NCBI GenBank assembly: GCA_002347705.1
Contig: DDWY01000053.1
Location: 3,896-26,212 of the forward strand
Length of the DNA stretch: 22,317 bases
Source of the DNA: Anaerolineaceae bacterium UBA2274
Lineage (GTDB): Bacteria; Chloroflexota; Anaerolineae; Anaerolineales; Anaerolineaceae
Direction: 5' to 3'
This document shows, piece after piece, positions 15,085-21,965 of the stretch; position 1 is the first letter of the stretch; each line of letters begins with the position of its first letter. The notes under the pieces are model-generated. The model saw only the letters and a list, made by a program, of their open reading frames with translations, was not told where the DNA came from and searched no databases. The translations under genes and the position numbers were made by a program.

Positions 15085-16500
15085 ATGGATTCAATTCTTG
15101 CTGGATTAAAAGCTTTTTTTGATACCTTTGGCTCCACAATTCTATTGCCAGTGATTATCATTATCTTGGCTTTGGTGATGGGTGCCAAATTTGGTCGTGC
15201 CTTCCGAGCAGGCATCACCGTAGGTATCGCCTTTATTGGTATCAATTTAGTGACCGGCCTGATGGGCAGTGTATTGACTAATGTTGGTCAAGCTCTCACA
15301 GCAAATCTTGGTATTGAACGGGATATTTTTGATGTGGGTTGGCCAGCTGCTGCGTCGATCGCTTTTGGCACCAACGTTGGTTTGGCTGTCATTCCGATTG
15401 CTCTTTTGGTTAATGTTGTTTTCCTCGCTTTAAGACTGACTAAAACCCTCAATGTCGATGTGTGGAATTTCTGGCACTTTGCATTCCTTGGCTCCCTTGT
15501 GTCCATTGCTACCAATAATGTGGTTTATGGTTTTATAGCTGCCGCGATCGCTGCTGCGTTAGCATTGTTTCTGGGTGACTGGACAGCCAAAGCCGTTCAA
15601 CACTTCTATAATGTCCCTGGAATTTCAATTCCTCACTTGACTTCTGCTCCTGGTGTACCGTTTGCGATCTTGGTTAACTGGATTTTTGAAAAGATCCCGG
15701 GTCTGCGCAAACTTCAGGCTGATCCGGAATCAATTCGCAAGAAGTGGGGTCTGTTTGGTGAACCTGTTGTAATGGGTTTCATTATTGGTTTGGTTCTGGG
15801 TATTTTGGCTTATGCCTTCAAGGTGCCTGCTGATAAAACTACTCTAAAAGTAATCGCGGATATTTTGGGTGTTGCAATGAATCTTGCCGCTGTCATGCTG
15901 CTGCTGCCCCGAATGGTTTCCATCCTGATGGAAGGTCTCATTCCAGTTTCAGAAGCTGCCAGCGAATTCATGCAGAAACGCGCTTCCGGGCGCGAGATCT
16001 ACATCGGCTTGGATGCTGCCATTCTGACAGGTCATCCTTCAGCCATTTCAGCTGCTTTGGTACTGGTTCCGATTGCGATTTTGCTAAGCATCATCCTGCC
16101 TGGTAACCGGGTAATTCTGTTTGCGGACCTGGCTGTAATCCCGTTTGTCGTCGCATTGATGGCTCCGGTTATGAAAGGTAACATCGTTCGCATGATTGTT
16201 GCTGGTATCTTAGAATTGGGCGTCGGTTTTTATATTGCTACAGCGATGTCGCCATTCTTCACCAGCGCCGCAATCGAATCTGGTTTCTCTCTGCCTGAGA
16301 GCGCCGTTCAGATTACAAGCATTGCTGATGGCTTCTTGTGGCCCAACTGGTTATTTGTGAATGCGGTCAAATTACTTGGTGGACCTATTGGTTTGGTCGT
16401 CTTGGCTGCATTGCTTGGCGGAGGGATCTTCCTTTTCTTGAAGAACACAAGGAAATGGGAAGAAATTGCTGGTGCCCCAGTAGTCGAAGTCGAAGAATAA
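15085..16500 (+). CDS. gatC: PTS EIIC membrane permease, galactitol type
   Basis: A 471-residue integral membrane protein with about ten to twelve hydrophobic segments, beginning ILLPVIIIILALVMGA and followed by FRAGITVGIAFIGINLVTGL. The motifs WPAAASIAFGTNVG, GFIIGLVLGILAYAF, SILMEGLIPVSEAASEFMQ and the GLDAAILTGHPSAI loop match GatC-type EIIC proteins (about 450 residues). It transports the sugar or polyol and presents it for phosphorylation by EIIB. The ATG follows GAAAGGACA. The C-terminal tail is acidic and cytoplasmic (VVEVEE). A perfect 11-bp hairpin lies 15 bp after the stop, before a further small gene. Substrate is not determined by the sequence. Confidence 0.93.
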   Translation: MDSILAGLKAFFDTFGSTILLPVIIIILALVMGAKFGRAFRAGITVGIAFIGINLVTGLMGSVLTNVGQALTANLGIERDIFDVGWPAAASIAFGTNVGLAVIPIALLVNVVFLALRLTKTLNVDVWNFWHFAFLGSLVSIATNNVVYGFIAAAIAAALALFLGDWTAKAVQHFYNVPGISIPHLTSAPGVPFAILVNWIFEKIPGLRKLQADPESIRKKWGLFGEPVVMGFIIGLVLGILAYAFKVPADKTTLKVIADILGVAMNLAAVMLLLPRMVSILMEGLIPVSEAASEFMQKRASGREIYIGLDAAILTGHPSAISAALVLVPIAILLSIILPGNRVILFADLAVIPFVVALMAPVMKGNIVRMIVAGILELGVGFYIATAMSPFFTSAAIESGFSLPESAVQITSIADGFLWPNWLFVNAVKLLGGPIGLVVLAALLGGGIFLFLKNTRKWEEIAGAPVVEVEE

Positions 16501-16514
16501 AACAACTATTTTCT

Positions 16515-16542
16515 GGATGGGGAGAAATAAATCTCCCCATCC
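16515..16542 (+). terminator. Hairpin after gatC without T-run
   Basis: GGATGGGGAGA (16515-16525) and TCTCCCCATCC (16532-16542) form a perfect 11-bp stem with a six-base loop. No T-run follows, so it is more likely a 3' stabiliser or partial terminator that lowers expression of the small gene starting at 16556 than a full stop signal. Confidence 0.5.
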
Positions 16543-16555
16543 AAATAAGGCGATC

Positions 16556-17002
16556 ATGGTAGAACTTTTTTTACGGACAATGCTAGGAACCGCAGGCTAC
16601 AAGCTGTTGGAATTATATGTTGAGCATGCACTCCCAATTAATATCATAATTTTTGGTTATCTAGGCTTAATTTATCTGGGACGCCGAAGCTACCAATCCA
16701 TGAAAAAAGCATTACAAGAACAACTTGAGAAAGCAATTAACAAGTCGCCTTTCTCCAAACCAGAAACCTGGTTTGCAAAGATTTTGCAAAATCCCCCCAT
16801 CGATTGGGAGAAAGTAAGTGCCAGCACCAAGATTCCTTTCTTCTCACCTGATAATTATTACTGGTTTGGATTTAAAAATGAAAAATCGATGATAAAGCAC
16901 TTTTCCCCAAAACGAATTGCCTCATGGTATGCCCAAAAACAGTATGCCCAAAAACAGGACAAAGCAAATGCTGCGGAAAACAACCCGGCAACTTCTAAGT
17001 AA
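16556..17002 (+). CDS. Small protein of unknown function at the end of the PTS operon
   Basis: I do not recognise this 148-residue protein. It has a hydrophobic segment near the N-terminus (about residues 19-40, INIIIFGYLGLIYLG) that could be one membrane span. A basic, helical region follows (SYQSMKKALQEQLEKAI), then an aromatic-rich middle (IPFFSPDNYYWFGF) and a Lys/Gln/Ala-rich tail with a short repeat, YAQKQ YAQKQ. I start it at the ATG at 16556, after AAGG. An in-frame ATG at 16517 lies inside the hairpin stem and lacks a good ribosome-binding site. Its place 55 bp after gatC on the same strand suggests a role tied to the permease or the dehydrogenase complex, but nothing in the sequence states one. 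Confidence 0.65.
   Translation: MVELFLRTMLGTAGYKLLELYVEHALPINIIIFGYLGLIYLGRRSYQSMKKALQEQLEKAINKSPFSKPETWFAKILQNPPIDWEKVSASTKIPFFSPDNYYWFGFKNEKSMIKHFSPKRIASWYAQKQYAQKQDKANAAENNPATSK
16928..16957 (+). repeat. Perfect 15-bp tandem duplication within the small gene
   Basis: TATGCCCAAAAACAG occurs twice in direct succession (16928-16942 and 16943-16957). It keeps the reading frame and encodes the repeated YAQKQ. Complete identity of the copies suggests a recent slippage or duplication. Confidence 0.85.
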
Positions 17003-17074
17003 AAAAAAATTTTAACTCAACGTAGTTTGGACTGAAATAAATATTGCTGATAGAGTGTTTTAATCGAAGTATTT

Positions 17075-18349
17075 CTACAAGTTTCTTTGTTGAGTTCTCT
17101 GTAGTATTACAATCGTCTCAACGTGTGCGGTTTGGGGGAACATGTCGAATGCGTGCAGAGATTGCAAGCTGTATCCGGCTTCGCTGAAGTGTTTCAGATC
17201 GCGGGCGAGGGTGCTGGGGTCGCAGGAGATGTAGATTATTTGCTCGGGGTCGAGGTCGATCAGAGCCTGGCGGGCTTTCGCGTTCAGACCGGCTCTGGGG
17301 GGGTCCAGTACGACCAAATCTATCGGTTTTATTTGCTCGATTAATGGAGGCAAGAGGTACTCAACCGCGCCTTCGTAGAGGCTGATATTCTCAAACTCGT
17401 CCAGGTTACCCGCAAAATCAAAGCAAGCGGAGGGGGAGCTCTCGATGGCGGTCAATTGGCTGGCGTGGGGGGCAAGAAAACGACTGAAAAGCCCAACTCC
17501 GCTGTAAAGCTCGAGGATGGATAGGTTTTTCTGTCCCGCAATCAGCGCGAGCGCGTGATTCACCATCTCCTCTGCCACAGGCAGGTTCACCTGGAAGAAG
17601 GATTCGGGCGAGACCAGGAATTCCTTCCCCAGGATGCGATAAACCAGGGCATCATTTCCGCCCATATTCAGGCTGCGCCCGTCCGGGCTGAGATAAGTTG
17701 AGGAAACAGGCAGCTCGATCGAGAGTTCAGGCGGTTCAGGGCTTTCACCTTCGAAGACGAGCATGATTTCACTGTCGCTGTCCATGCGTATAGCAGTTCG
17801 TGCGATGCCGGAATCCGCTTCCAGCTCAATTTGCTTGAGAATCTCATTCATTTCTTCGGAAATCAGAAGGCATTTCTCGATTGGCAGCACTTCGTTGGAG
17901 GACGCTCGGTTAAAACCGAGGCTTGGAGAAGCTTCAGCGTTTTCGTTTTGGACGGGATGGAACTGTACCTGGTTGCGGTAGGTAAAAGCAGTGGGGCTGC
18001 CGGTTATCGGAATTTCAGGCAGGTTCGTAAGCTTGCCTATCCGCTCCAGCTGATCTCTCACAAGATCCTTTTTCAGATCCAACTGCTGCGCGTAGTCTAA
18101 ATGTTGGTAATAGCAGCCGCCGCAGATCGAGAAGTAGGGGCAGGGTGGTGTGATCCGATTGGGGGATTCCTCAACCAGCTTCACCATCCGTCCCCTGGCA
18201 AAACGCTCCTTGGATTCAGTGATCTCAACTTCAGCGGTTTCTCCTGGGAGCACGAACGGCACAAACACCGCCCGTCCATCTGCCAGGCGCCCCAGGCAAT
18301 CGCCGCCATAAACCATCTTCTCAAATTTAACTTGCTGAGTATCTTCCAT
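17075..18349 (-). CDS. rlmD: 23S rRNA (uracil-5-)-methyltransferase, RlmD/RumA family
   Basis: A 424-residue SAM-dependent RNA m5U methyltransferase. An N-terminal TRAM domain (about 1-60, GGDCLGRLADGRAVFVPFVLPG) is followed by the [4Fe-4S] cluster cysteines C70, C76, C79 (CPYFSICGGC) and C160. The SAM motif is LELYSGVGLFSRFLA, and the catalytic part has DPPRAGLNAKA, the nucleophile C376 in ISCDPSTLARDL and the base E411 in HVET. All key residues are present. Family members methylate 23S rRNA (U1939 in E. coli RlmD, U747 in RlmC) or, in related enzymes, tRNA U54; the exact target is uncertain. The ATG at 18349 has CGGAG upstream. The gene stands alone and converges with the PTS operon, 72 bp apart. 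Confidence 0.92.
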   Translation of the reverse strand: MEDTQQVKFEKMVYGGDCLGRLADGRAVFVPFVLPGETAEVEITESKERFARGRMVKLVEESPNRITPPCPYFSICGGCYYQHLDYAQQLDLKKDLVRDQLERIGKLTNLPEIPITGSPTAFTYRNQVQFHPVQNENAEASPSLGFNRASSNEVLPIEKCLLISEEMNEILKQIELEADSGIARTAIRMDSDSEIMLVFEGESPEPPELSIELPVSSTYLSPDGRSLNMGGNDALVYRILGKEFLVSPESFFQVNLPVAEEMVNHALALIAGQKNLSILELYSGVGLFSRFLAPHASQLTAIESSPSACFDFAGNLDEFENISLYEGAVEYLLPPLIEQIKPIDLVVLDPPRAGLNAKARQALIDLDPEQIIYISCDPSTLARDLKHFSEAGYSLQSLHAFDMFPQTAHVETIVILQRTQQRNL

Positions 18350-18422
18350 GTTGCCACGCTCCGATCCGTTTCATCTTGATTCTACCTTAGGCGAGCATAA
18401 AGTAAGGATTGGAGGTTTGGTT

Positions 18423-18705
18423 CATTTCAAAACGCGGCGTCCTACTTGAAATGCTTTTTCAGTCGGGGTAGAGAAACGGTCTACATCTTCCTCATTGTAA
18501 CAAGGTCGACGCGGGCGTCGACCCTACAGGAGTGCATAGAAGTGTAGTCGTAGGTCAGGTTCCGCAGTTGAACCTGACGTTTCTAGTGTCGGCACATTCA
18601 GGTTTTATCATTTTGAGGATAAAAAAATGTGCATCCATCAAGGGCGAAGCATCCTTGATGAGTATAAGGGATATCGAATAACTCTTTTCCTGAGATGCTT
18701 CACCC
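18423..18705. repeat. Cluster of intergenic palindromes
   Basis: This gene-free stretch (spacer 18350-18815) holds several separate inverted repeats: CATTTCAA/TTGAAATG (18423-18430, 18446-18453); GGTCGACGC/GCGTCGACC with a two-base spacer (18504-18523); GTCAGGTTC/GAACCTGAC (18554-18562, 18570-18578); and CATCAAGG/CCTTGATG (18636-18643, 18653-18660). The last is nested inside GGGCGAAGCATC/GATGCTTCACCC (18642-18653, 18694-18705), which match at 11 of 12 positions. They look like REP-type dispersed elements rather than coding or regulatory sequence. Confidence 0.65.
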
Positions 18706-18710
18706 CTACG

Positions 18711-18738
18711 TTGACACAAACTGCGAATCTGCTATCAT
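18711..18738 (+). promoter_or_regulatory. Upstream promoter for tRNA-Val
   Basis: A consensus TTGACA (18711-18716), a 16-base spacer and TATCAT (18733-18738) lie about 80 bases before the tRNA. An inverted repeat CGCAAGC/GCTTGCG (18752-18758, 18774-18780) sits between this promoter and the second one. Confidence 0.4.
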
Positions 18739-18775
18739 CACCTGCAAAATTCGCAAGCGAAATACCAAATTTGGC

Positions 18776-18804
18776 TTGCGTAATCTATTTGGCTCAGGTA
18801 TAAT
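18776..18804 (+). promoter_or_regulatory. Proximal promoter for tRNA-Val
   Basis: TTGCGT (18776-18781) and a perfect TATAAT (18799-18804) are 17 bases apart, placing the transcript start a few bases before the tRNA at 18816. The -35 box is half of an inverted repeat. Confidence 0.6.
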
Positions 18805-18815
18805 GTTTTCTCCAT

Positions 18816-18889
18816 GGGCGGTTAGCTCAGTTGGTTAGAGCGTTGCGTTGACATCGCAAAGGTCGTAGGTTCGAGTCCTATACCACCCA
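18816..18889 (+). tRNA. tRNA-Val (anticodon GAC)
   Basis: A 74-base cloverleaf: D arm GCTC/GAGC, anticodon arm TTGCG/CGCAA with loop TTGACAT (anticodon GAC, reading valine codons GUC and GUU), a five-base variable loop, and T arm GTAGG-TTCGAGT-CCTAT. The acceptor stem GGGCGGT/ACCACCC has a C-A mismatch at the fourth pair (bases 18819 and 18885). The discriminator is A, and the CCA end is not encoded. A strong terminator follows. Confidence 0.95.
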
Positions 18890-18892
18890 CAC

Positions 18893-18919
18893 AAAAGCGG
18901 CTGATTTTCAGCCGCTTTT
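18893..18919. terminator. Bidirectional intrinsic terminator between tRNA-Val and thrS
   Basis: AAAAGCGGCTGA (18893-18904) and TCAGCCGCTTTT (18908-18919) form a perfect 12-bp hairpin with a three-base loop. A-run and T-run at the two ends let it serve both the tRNA (plus strand) and the convergent thrS gene, whose stop is at 18971. Confidence 0.88.
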
Positions 18920-18970
18920 GCGTTCCTAAGTGCCCGGTTATTCCCCATCAAATCGGGCAAGTGAAATCAA

Positions 18971-20755
18971 TTAAACCTTCTCGTCGACCTCACGCAGGGC
19001 AAGCTCGATGAAGGCGTCCACGCTCATAGCTGGCAGGCTTTCACCACTGCGCCTGCGCAGTGCAACCTGGCCTTCTTCCATTTCGCGGTCCCCAATGACG
19101 AGCATATACGGCACTTTTCGCTTTTGGGCGTTGCGAATCTTGGCGTTCATGCGATCCGAGCCGTCATCCACGCTCAGGCGCAAGCCGGCTTTTTTCAAGC
19201 GGGCAGCCACCTCGTGCGCATAGTCGTTATGGCGATCGGCAATCGGGATTACTGTCACCTGTTTAGGCGACAGCCAAACCGGGAACGCGCCGGCATAGTG
19301 CTCGATCAGCACGCCAAAGAAGCGTTCCATCGAGCCCAGCAAGGCGCGGTGCACCATATAGGGGCGGTGTTCCTTGCCGTCTTCGCCGATGTAACTGAGG
19401 TCGAAGCGTTCGGGTAAGTTGAAGTCAAATTGAATGGTCGAAAGCTGCCATTCGCGCCCGAGAGCATCCTTGACTTTGAGATCAATCTTGGGTCCATAGA
19501 ACGCGCCGCCGCCGGCATCCACCTCGTAGGGGACGCGCATGCGCTTCAGCGTTTCTTCCAGGGCAATTTCGGCGTCGTGCCACATTTTGTCCTCACCCAC
19601 ATGCTTTTCGGGCATGGTGCTCAGATAGGCCTGAAAATCCTTGAAGCCAAAGGCTTTCAACATGTTCATGCTGAAGTTGAGCGTAAAGTCGATTTCTTCC
19701 GGCATTTGGTCCGGTCGGCAGAAGTGGTGGGCATCATCCTGGGTGAAGCCGCGCACACGCATCAGTCCGTGCAGCACGCCCGAGCGCTCATAGCGATAGA
19801 CCGTGCCCTTCTCGGCAAATCGCAGCGGCAGATCCCGATAGGAGCGCAACTGGCTCTTGTAGATGTGCAGGTGGAAGGGGCAGTTCATCGGCTTGATGTA
19901 GTACTCCTGCTCCTCGATCTGGATTGGGGAATACATATTCTCTTTATAGAAACCAAGATGACCGCTCGTCTCCCAGAGGCTGGCTTTGCCGATGTGGGGC
20001 GAATAGACCAGGTCGTAGTCGTTGGCAACATGCTGGTCGTCCCAGTAGCGCTCGATCTGGTGGCGGATCATGCCTCCGTTGGGGTGCCAGAGGATCAGAC
20101 CCTGACCAACCTCGTCATTGGAGCTATACAGGTCAAGTTCTTTGCCAAGCTTGCGATGGTCGCGTTTTTTGGCTTCCTCGAGCTTCCAGAGGTACTCCTT
20201 GAGTTGATCTTTGCTCTCCCAAGCGGTGCCGTAAATGCGCTGGAGCATGGGGCGTTTTTCGTCGCCGCGCCAGTAAGCGCCGGCGACATTCAGCAATTTT
20301 ATTGCGGTGGGATTGATCTGCGCGGTCGATTCAACGTGCGGTCCGCGGCACAGGTCCACAAACTTACCGGATGAGTAAGTTGAGATGATTTGTTTTTCAT
20401 CGGTGGGATTGCCGTCGTCATCCAGGTTGCCGTGCTCCAAACCGTCGATCAGTTCCAGCTTGTAGGGTTGGTCCTTGAAGATCTGGCGCGCCTCGTCAGC
20501 ACTGATCTCCTGGTAGACGAAGTCTTCCTTGGCTTTGATCAGCTCTTTCATGCGGTTTTCGATGACTTCCAGGTCCTCCGGAGTCAGGCTGCGGGGCAGA
20601 TCGAAATCGTAATAAAAGCCGTCCTCAATCGCCGGTCCAATGGCAACCCGCGCATCGGGGAACATCTCCAGCACCGCTTCAGCCATGACGTGTGAAGCGG
20701 AGTGGCGGATCCGATAAAGTTCTGACTTTTCGTAATCCTCATTATGGTGTGACAT
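18971..20755 (-). CDS. thrS: Threonyl-tRNA synthetase lacking the TGS domain
   Basis: A 594-residue class II synthetase that charges tRNA-Thr. The editing domain has the HxxxH site H18/H22 (RHSASH) and VDLCRGPHVEST. The catalytic core has the zinc-binding MNCPFH, motif 2 YERSGVLHGLMRVRGF followed by TQDDAHHFC, GGGAFYGPKID, and motif 3 around HRALLGSMERFFGVLIEHYAG. The anticodon-binding domain begins near VTVIPIADRHNDYA. The usual enzyme has about 640 residues with an N-terminal TGS domain; here the protein starts right at the editing domain. The start is secure, since AAGGAGGAAG lies just upstream and the T-box terminator is only about 70 bases away. Expression is under a T-box leader that senses uncharged tRNA-Thr. 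Confidence 0.97.
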   Translation of the reverse strand: MSHHNEDYEKSELYRIRHSASHVMAEAVLEMFPDARVAIGPAIEDGFYYDFDLPRSLTPEDLEVIENRMKELIKAKEDFVYQEISADEARQIFKDQPYKLELIDGLEHGNLDDDGNPTDEKQIISTYSSGKFVDLCRGPHVESTAQINPTAIKLLNVAGAYWRGDEKRPMLQRIYGTAWESKDQLKEYLWKLEEAKKRDHRKLGKELDLYSSNDEVGQGLILWHPNGGMIRHQIERYWDDQHVANDYDLVYSPHIGKASLWETSGHLGFYKENMYSPIQIEEQEYYIKPMNCPFHLHIYKSQLRSYRDLPLRFAEKGTVYRYERSGVLHGLMRVRGFTQDDAHHFCRPDQMPEEIDFTLNFSMNMLKAFGFKDFQAYLSTMPEKHVGEDKMWHDAEIALEETLKRMRVPYEVDAGGGAFYGPKIDLKVKDALGREWQLSTIQFDFNLPERFDLSYIGEDGKEHRPYMVHRALLGSMERFFGVLIEHYAGAFPVWLSPKQVTVIPIADRHNDYAHEVAARLKKAGLRLSVDDGSDRMNAKIRNAQKRKVPYMLVIGDREMEEGQVALRRRSGESLPAMSVDAFIELALREVDEKV

Positions 20756-20821
20756 TTCTTCCTCCTTGCCGGTTGTTTTATGAGATTTTTCCGGGGTCTT
20801 TTGGTACAGCCGGACTTAAAA

Positions 20822-20853
20822 CAAAAAGACCCTCGCTCTGGGGCGAGAGGTCT
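20822..20853 (-). terminator. T-box attenuator terminator before thrS
   Basis: Two five-bp blocks (AGACC/GGTCT and CTCGC/GCGAG) with one bulged base make a 10-bp stem, and TTTTTG follows on the minus strand. It competes with the T-box antiterminator directly upstream. Confidence 0.88.
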
Positions 20854-21040
20854 CTCACGCGGTTCCACCCAGATTGCTCCTTGCGAAGCATCTCAAAATG
20901 CCGATAACGGGGCTTCCGTTCGTCTTAGTAAGCATTTGCTGTTCAGACTCAAGCTGGCAGGGGGTTTTCGGCGGTTCCAACCGGGCAGGTTCACACTCTC
21001 CCTGCTTCACTGGCGGTTTATAACGGCGTACTCGTCCTGC
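20822..21040 (-). promoter_or_regulatory. T-box leader RNA controlling thrS
   Basis: On the minus strand, GCAGG (21040-21036) opens Stem I and pairs with CCTGC (20961-20957). Inside are the GACGAGTA start motif, an AACCG/CGGTT stem and an inner GCAGG/CCTGC stem. An internal loop holds GGAACCGCC, in which ACC (20975-20973), a threonine codon, is the candidate specifier. The diagnostic T-box, AATCTGGGTGGAACCGCG, is at 20875-20858. It is followed by the terminator stem AGACC(T)CTCGC/GCGAGGGTCT and a T-run (20853-20822). Uncharged tRNA-Thr should favour the antiterminator and allow thrS transcription. Confidence 0.92.
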
Positions 21041-21061
21041 GTCATTGCAACTATCTGGGAT

Positions 21062-21089
21062 AGTATAACACCAGAGCGCCTGAACGCAA
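21062..21089 (-). promoter_or_regulatory. Promoter of the thrS transcript
   Basis: Minus-strand TTGCGT (21089-21084) and TATACT (21067-21062) are 16 bases apart, placing the transcript start just ahead of the T-box Stem I. The same TTGCGT -35 box is used by the tRNA-Val promoter. Confidence 0.5.
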
Positions 21090-21211
21090 GGGTCAGAGGT
21101 GGACAGGTTAGGGGTGGACAAGATTGGCCGATTGCATCTTGTTGGATTTTCATTTCCGGATTGTGAAAAACACACGAATTTTGCGATATCTGCGGCGAAA
21201 AAACAGTCCGA

Positions 21212-21254
21212 CCCCCTCCAGCGAAGCGATGGGAGGGGGGTAGGGGGGGGTGGG
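21212..21254 (+). repeat. C/G-tract hairpin with G-quadruplex potential
   Basis: CCCCCTCC (21212-21219) pairs with GGAGGGGG (21232-21239). The right arm continues as four G-tracts separated by one or two bases (21231-21254: GGG, six G, eight G, GGG), which meets the usual G-quadruplex pattern. It lies in the gene-free spacer 21090-21469 between the thrS promoter and the rplT terminator. The rest of that spacer holds one more inverted repeat and no gene I can support. Confidence 0.6.
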
Positions 21255-21378
21255 TCTTTTCTGGGAGATGTTTTTCTTCTCTAATAGACCATTTATTTGG
21301 TTACAAAAATTAGATGCGATTGCTCAGGTGGACAATCTTATTGTAGGGAACGCGGCTATTCCCCTTCCACTTCAGACT

Positions 21379-21427
21379 CGGAACGGCGCACCCTATCCGC
21401 TTCGCTGCTAAGGCAGCGGCCGTTCCG
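21379..21427. repeat. Nested inverted repeat (REP-like)
   Basis: CGGAACGGC (21379-21387) pairs with GCCGTTCCG (21419-21427) perfectly, and an inner hairpin CGCTGC-TAAG-GCAGCG occupies 21403-21418. It resembles the other intergenic palindromes of this window in architecture, though not in sequence. Confidence 0.6.
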
Positions 21428-21469
21428 TATAACGAAGAACTCACGCGTCGGGTCATCAGCGAACCATAT

Positions 21470-21504
21470 AAAAAAAAGGAACCCCATGACTAAATCACGG
21501 GGTT
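21470..21504 (-). terminator. Intrinsic terminator of rpmI-rplT
   Basis: On the minus strand AACCCCGTGA (21504-21495) pairs with TCATGGGGTT (21489-21480) across a five-base loop, with one G-U pair, and a run of T follows (21477-21470). The G-U pair works only in the minus-strand RNA, so it belongs to rplT, which stops at 21524. Confidence 0.85.
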
Positions 21505-21523
21505 TTTGGTCTCGGGGGTTTGG

Positions 21524-21871
21524 TTATGCCAACGCCGTCTCGACGACTTTGGTGAAAGCTTTCGGATCGCGCACGGCCAGATCTGCCAGCATTTTGCGGT
21601 TGAGAATTACCTCAGACCTGCGCATGGCTGCGATCAAGCGGCTGTAGGTGGTGCCATTCACACGGGCTGCAGCATTGATGCGTACAATCCAGAGCCGGCG
21701 CAGGTCGCGTTTGCGATTGCGGCGGTCGTTATAGGCATACCATTGCGCGTGCAGAAAAGCTTCGTTAGCGCGTTTGAACAAATGATTGTAGGAACCTCTA
21801 TAACCGCGGTTATGGGCGATCAGCCGCTGATGGCGGCGTCGGCGATAAGGTCCACTCTTTACTCTTGTCAT
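21524..21871 (-). CDS. rplT: 50S ribosomal protein L20
   Basis: A 115-residue L20 with the standard start TRVKSGPYRRRRHQ, a long basic helix (SYNHLFKRANEAFLHAQWYA), RDLRRLWIVRINAAARVNG and SRLIAAM ahead of VILNRKMLADLAV. It binds 23S rRNA early in large-subunit assembly and in many bacteria represses its own operon by binding the mRNA leader. The ATG at 21871 is preceded by AAAGGAG. It lies 94 bp downstream of rpmI on the same strand and ends at a clear terminator, so rpmI-rplT form a two-gene operon. Normal length is about 115-120 residues; nothing is missing. Confidence 0.98.
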   Translation of the reverse strand: MTRVKSGPYRRRRHQRLIAHNRGYRGSYNHLFKRANEAFLHAQWYAYNDRRNRKRDLRRLWIVRINAAARVNGTTYSRLIAAMRRSEVILNRKMLADLAVRDPKAFTKVVETALA

Positions 21872-21965
21872 AATTCATTACTCCTTTGCGGTCCCCTGGG
21901 CGTCAGATTTCAATCTCGTTAATACACCCAGCAGCCACACTAAACCGGATAAGACGGGACAGTCC

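Noticed and set aside
14223..16500. Calling the PTS specifically a galactitol transporter
   Set aside because: The family name fits, but no galactitol-phosphate dehydrogenase or tagatose enzymes are nearby, so the substrate is left open.
18504..18578. CRISPR-like array from the repeated palindromes upstream of the tRNA
   Set aside because: The palindromes differ in sequence and spacing; there are no identical direct repeats or spacers and no cas genes.
19430..20374. A 314-codon open frame on the plus strand inside thrS
   Set aside because: It lies fully antisense to an unmistakable thrS and has no protein motif or ribosome-binding site; it is a by-product of the GC-rich coding strand.
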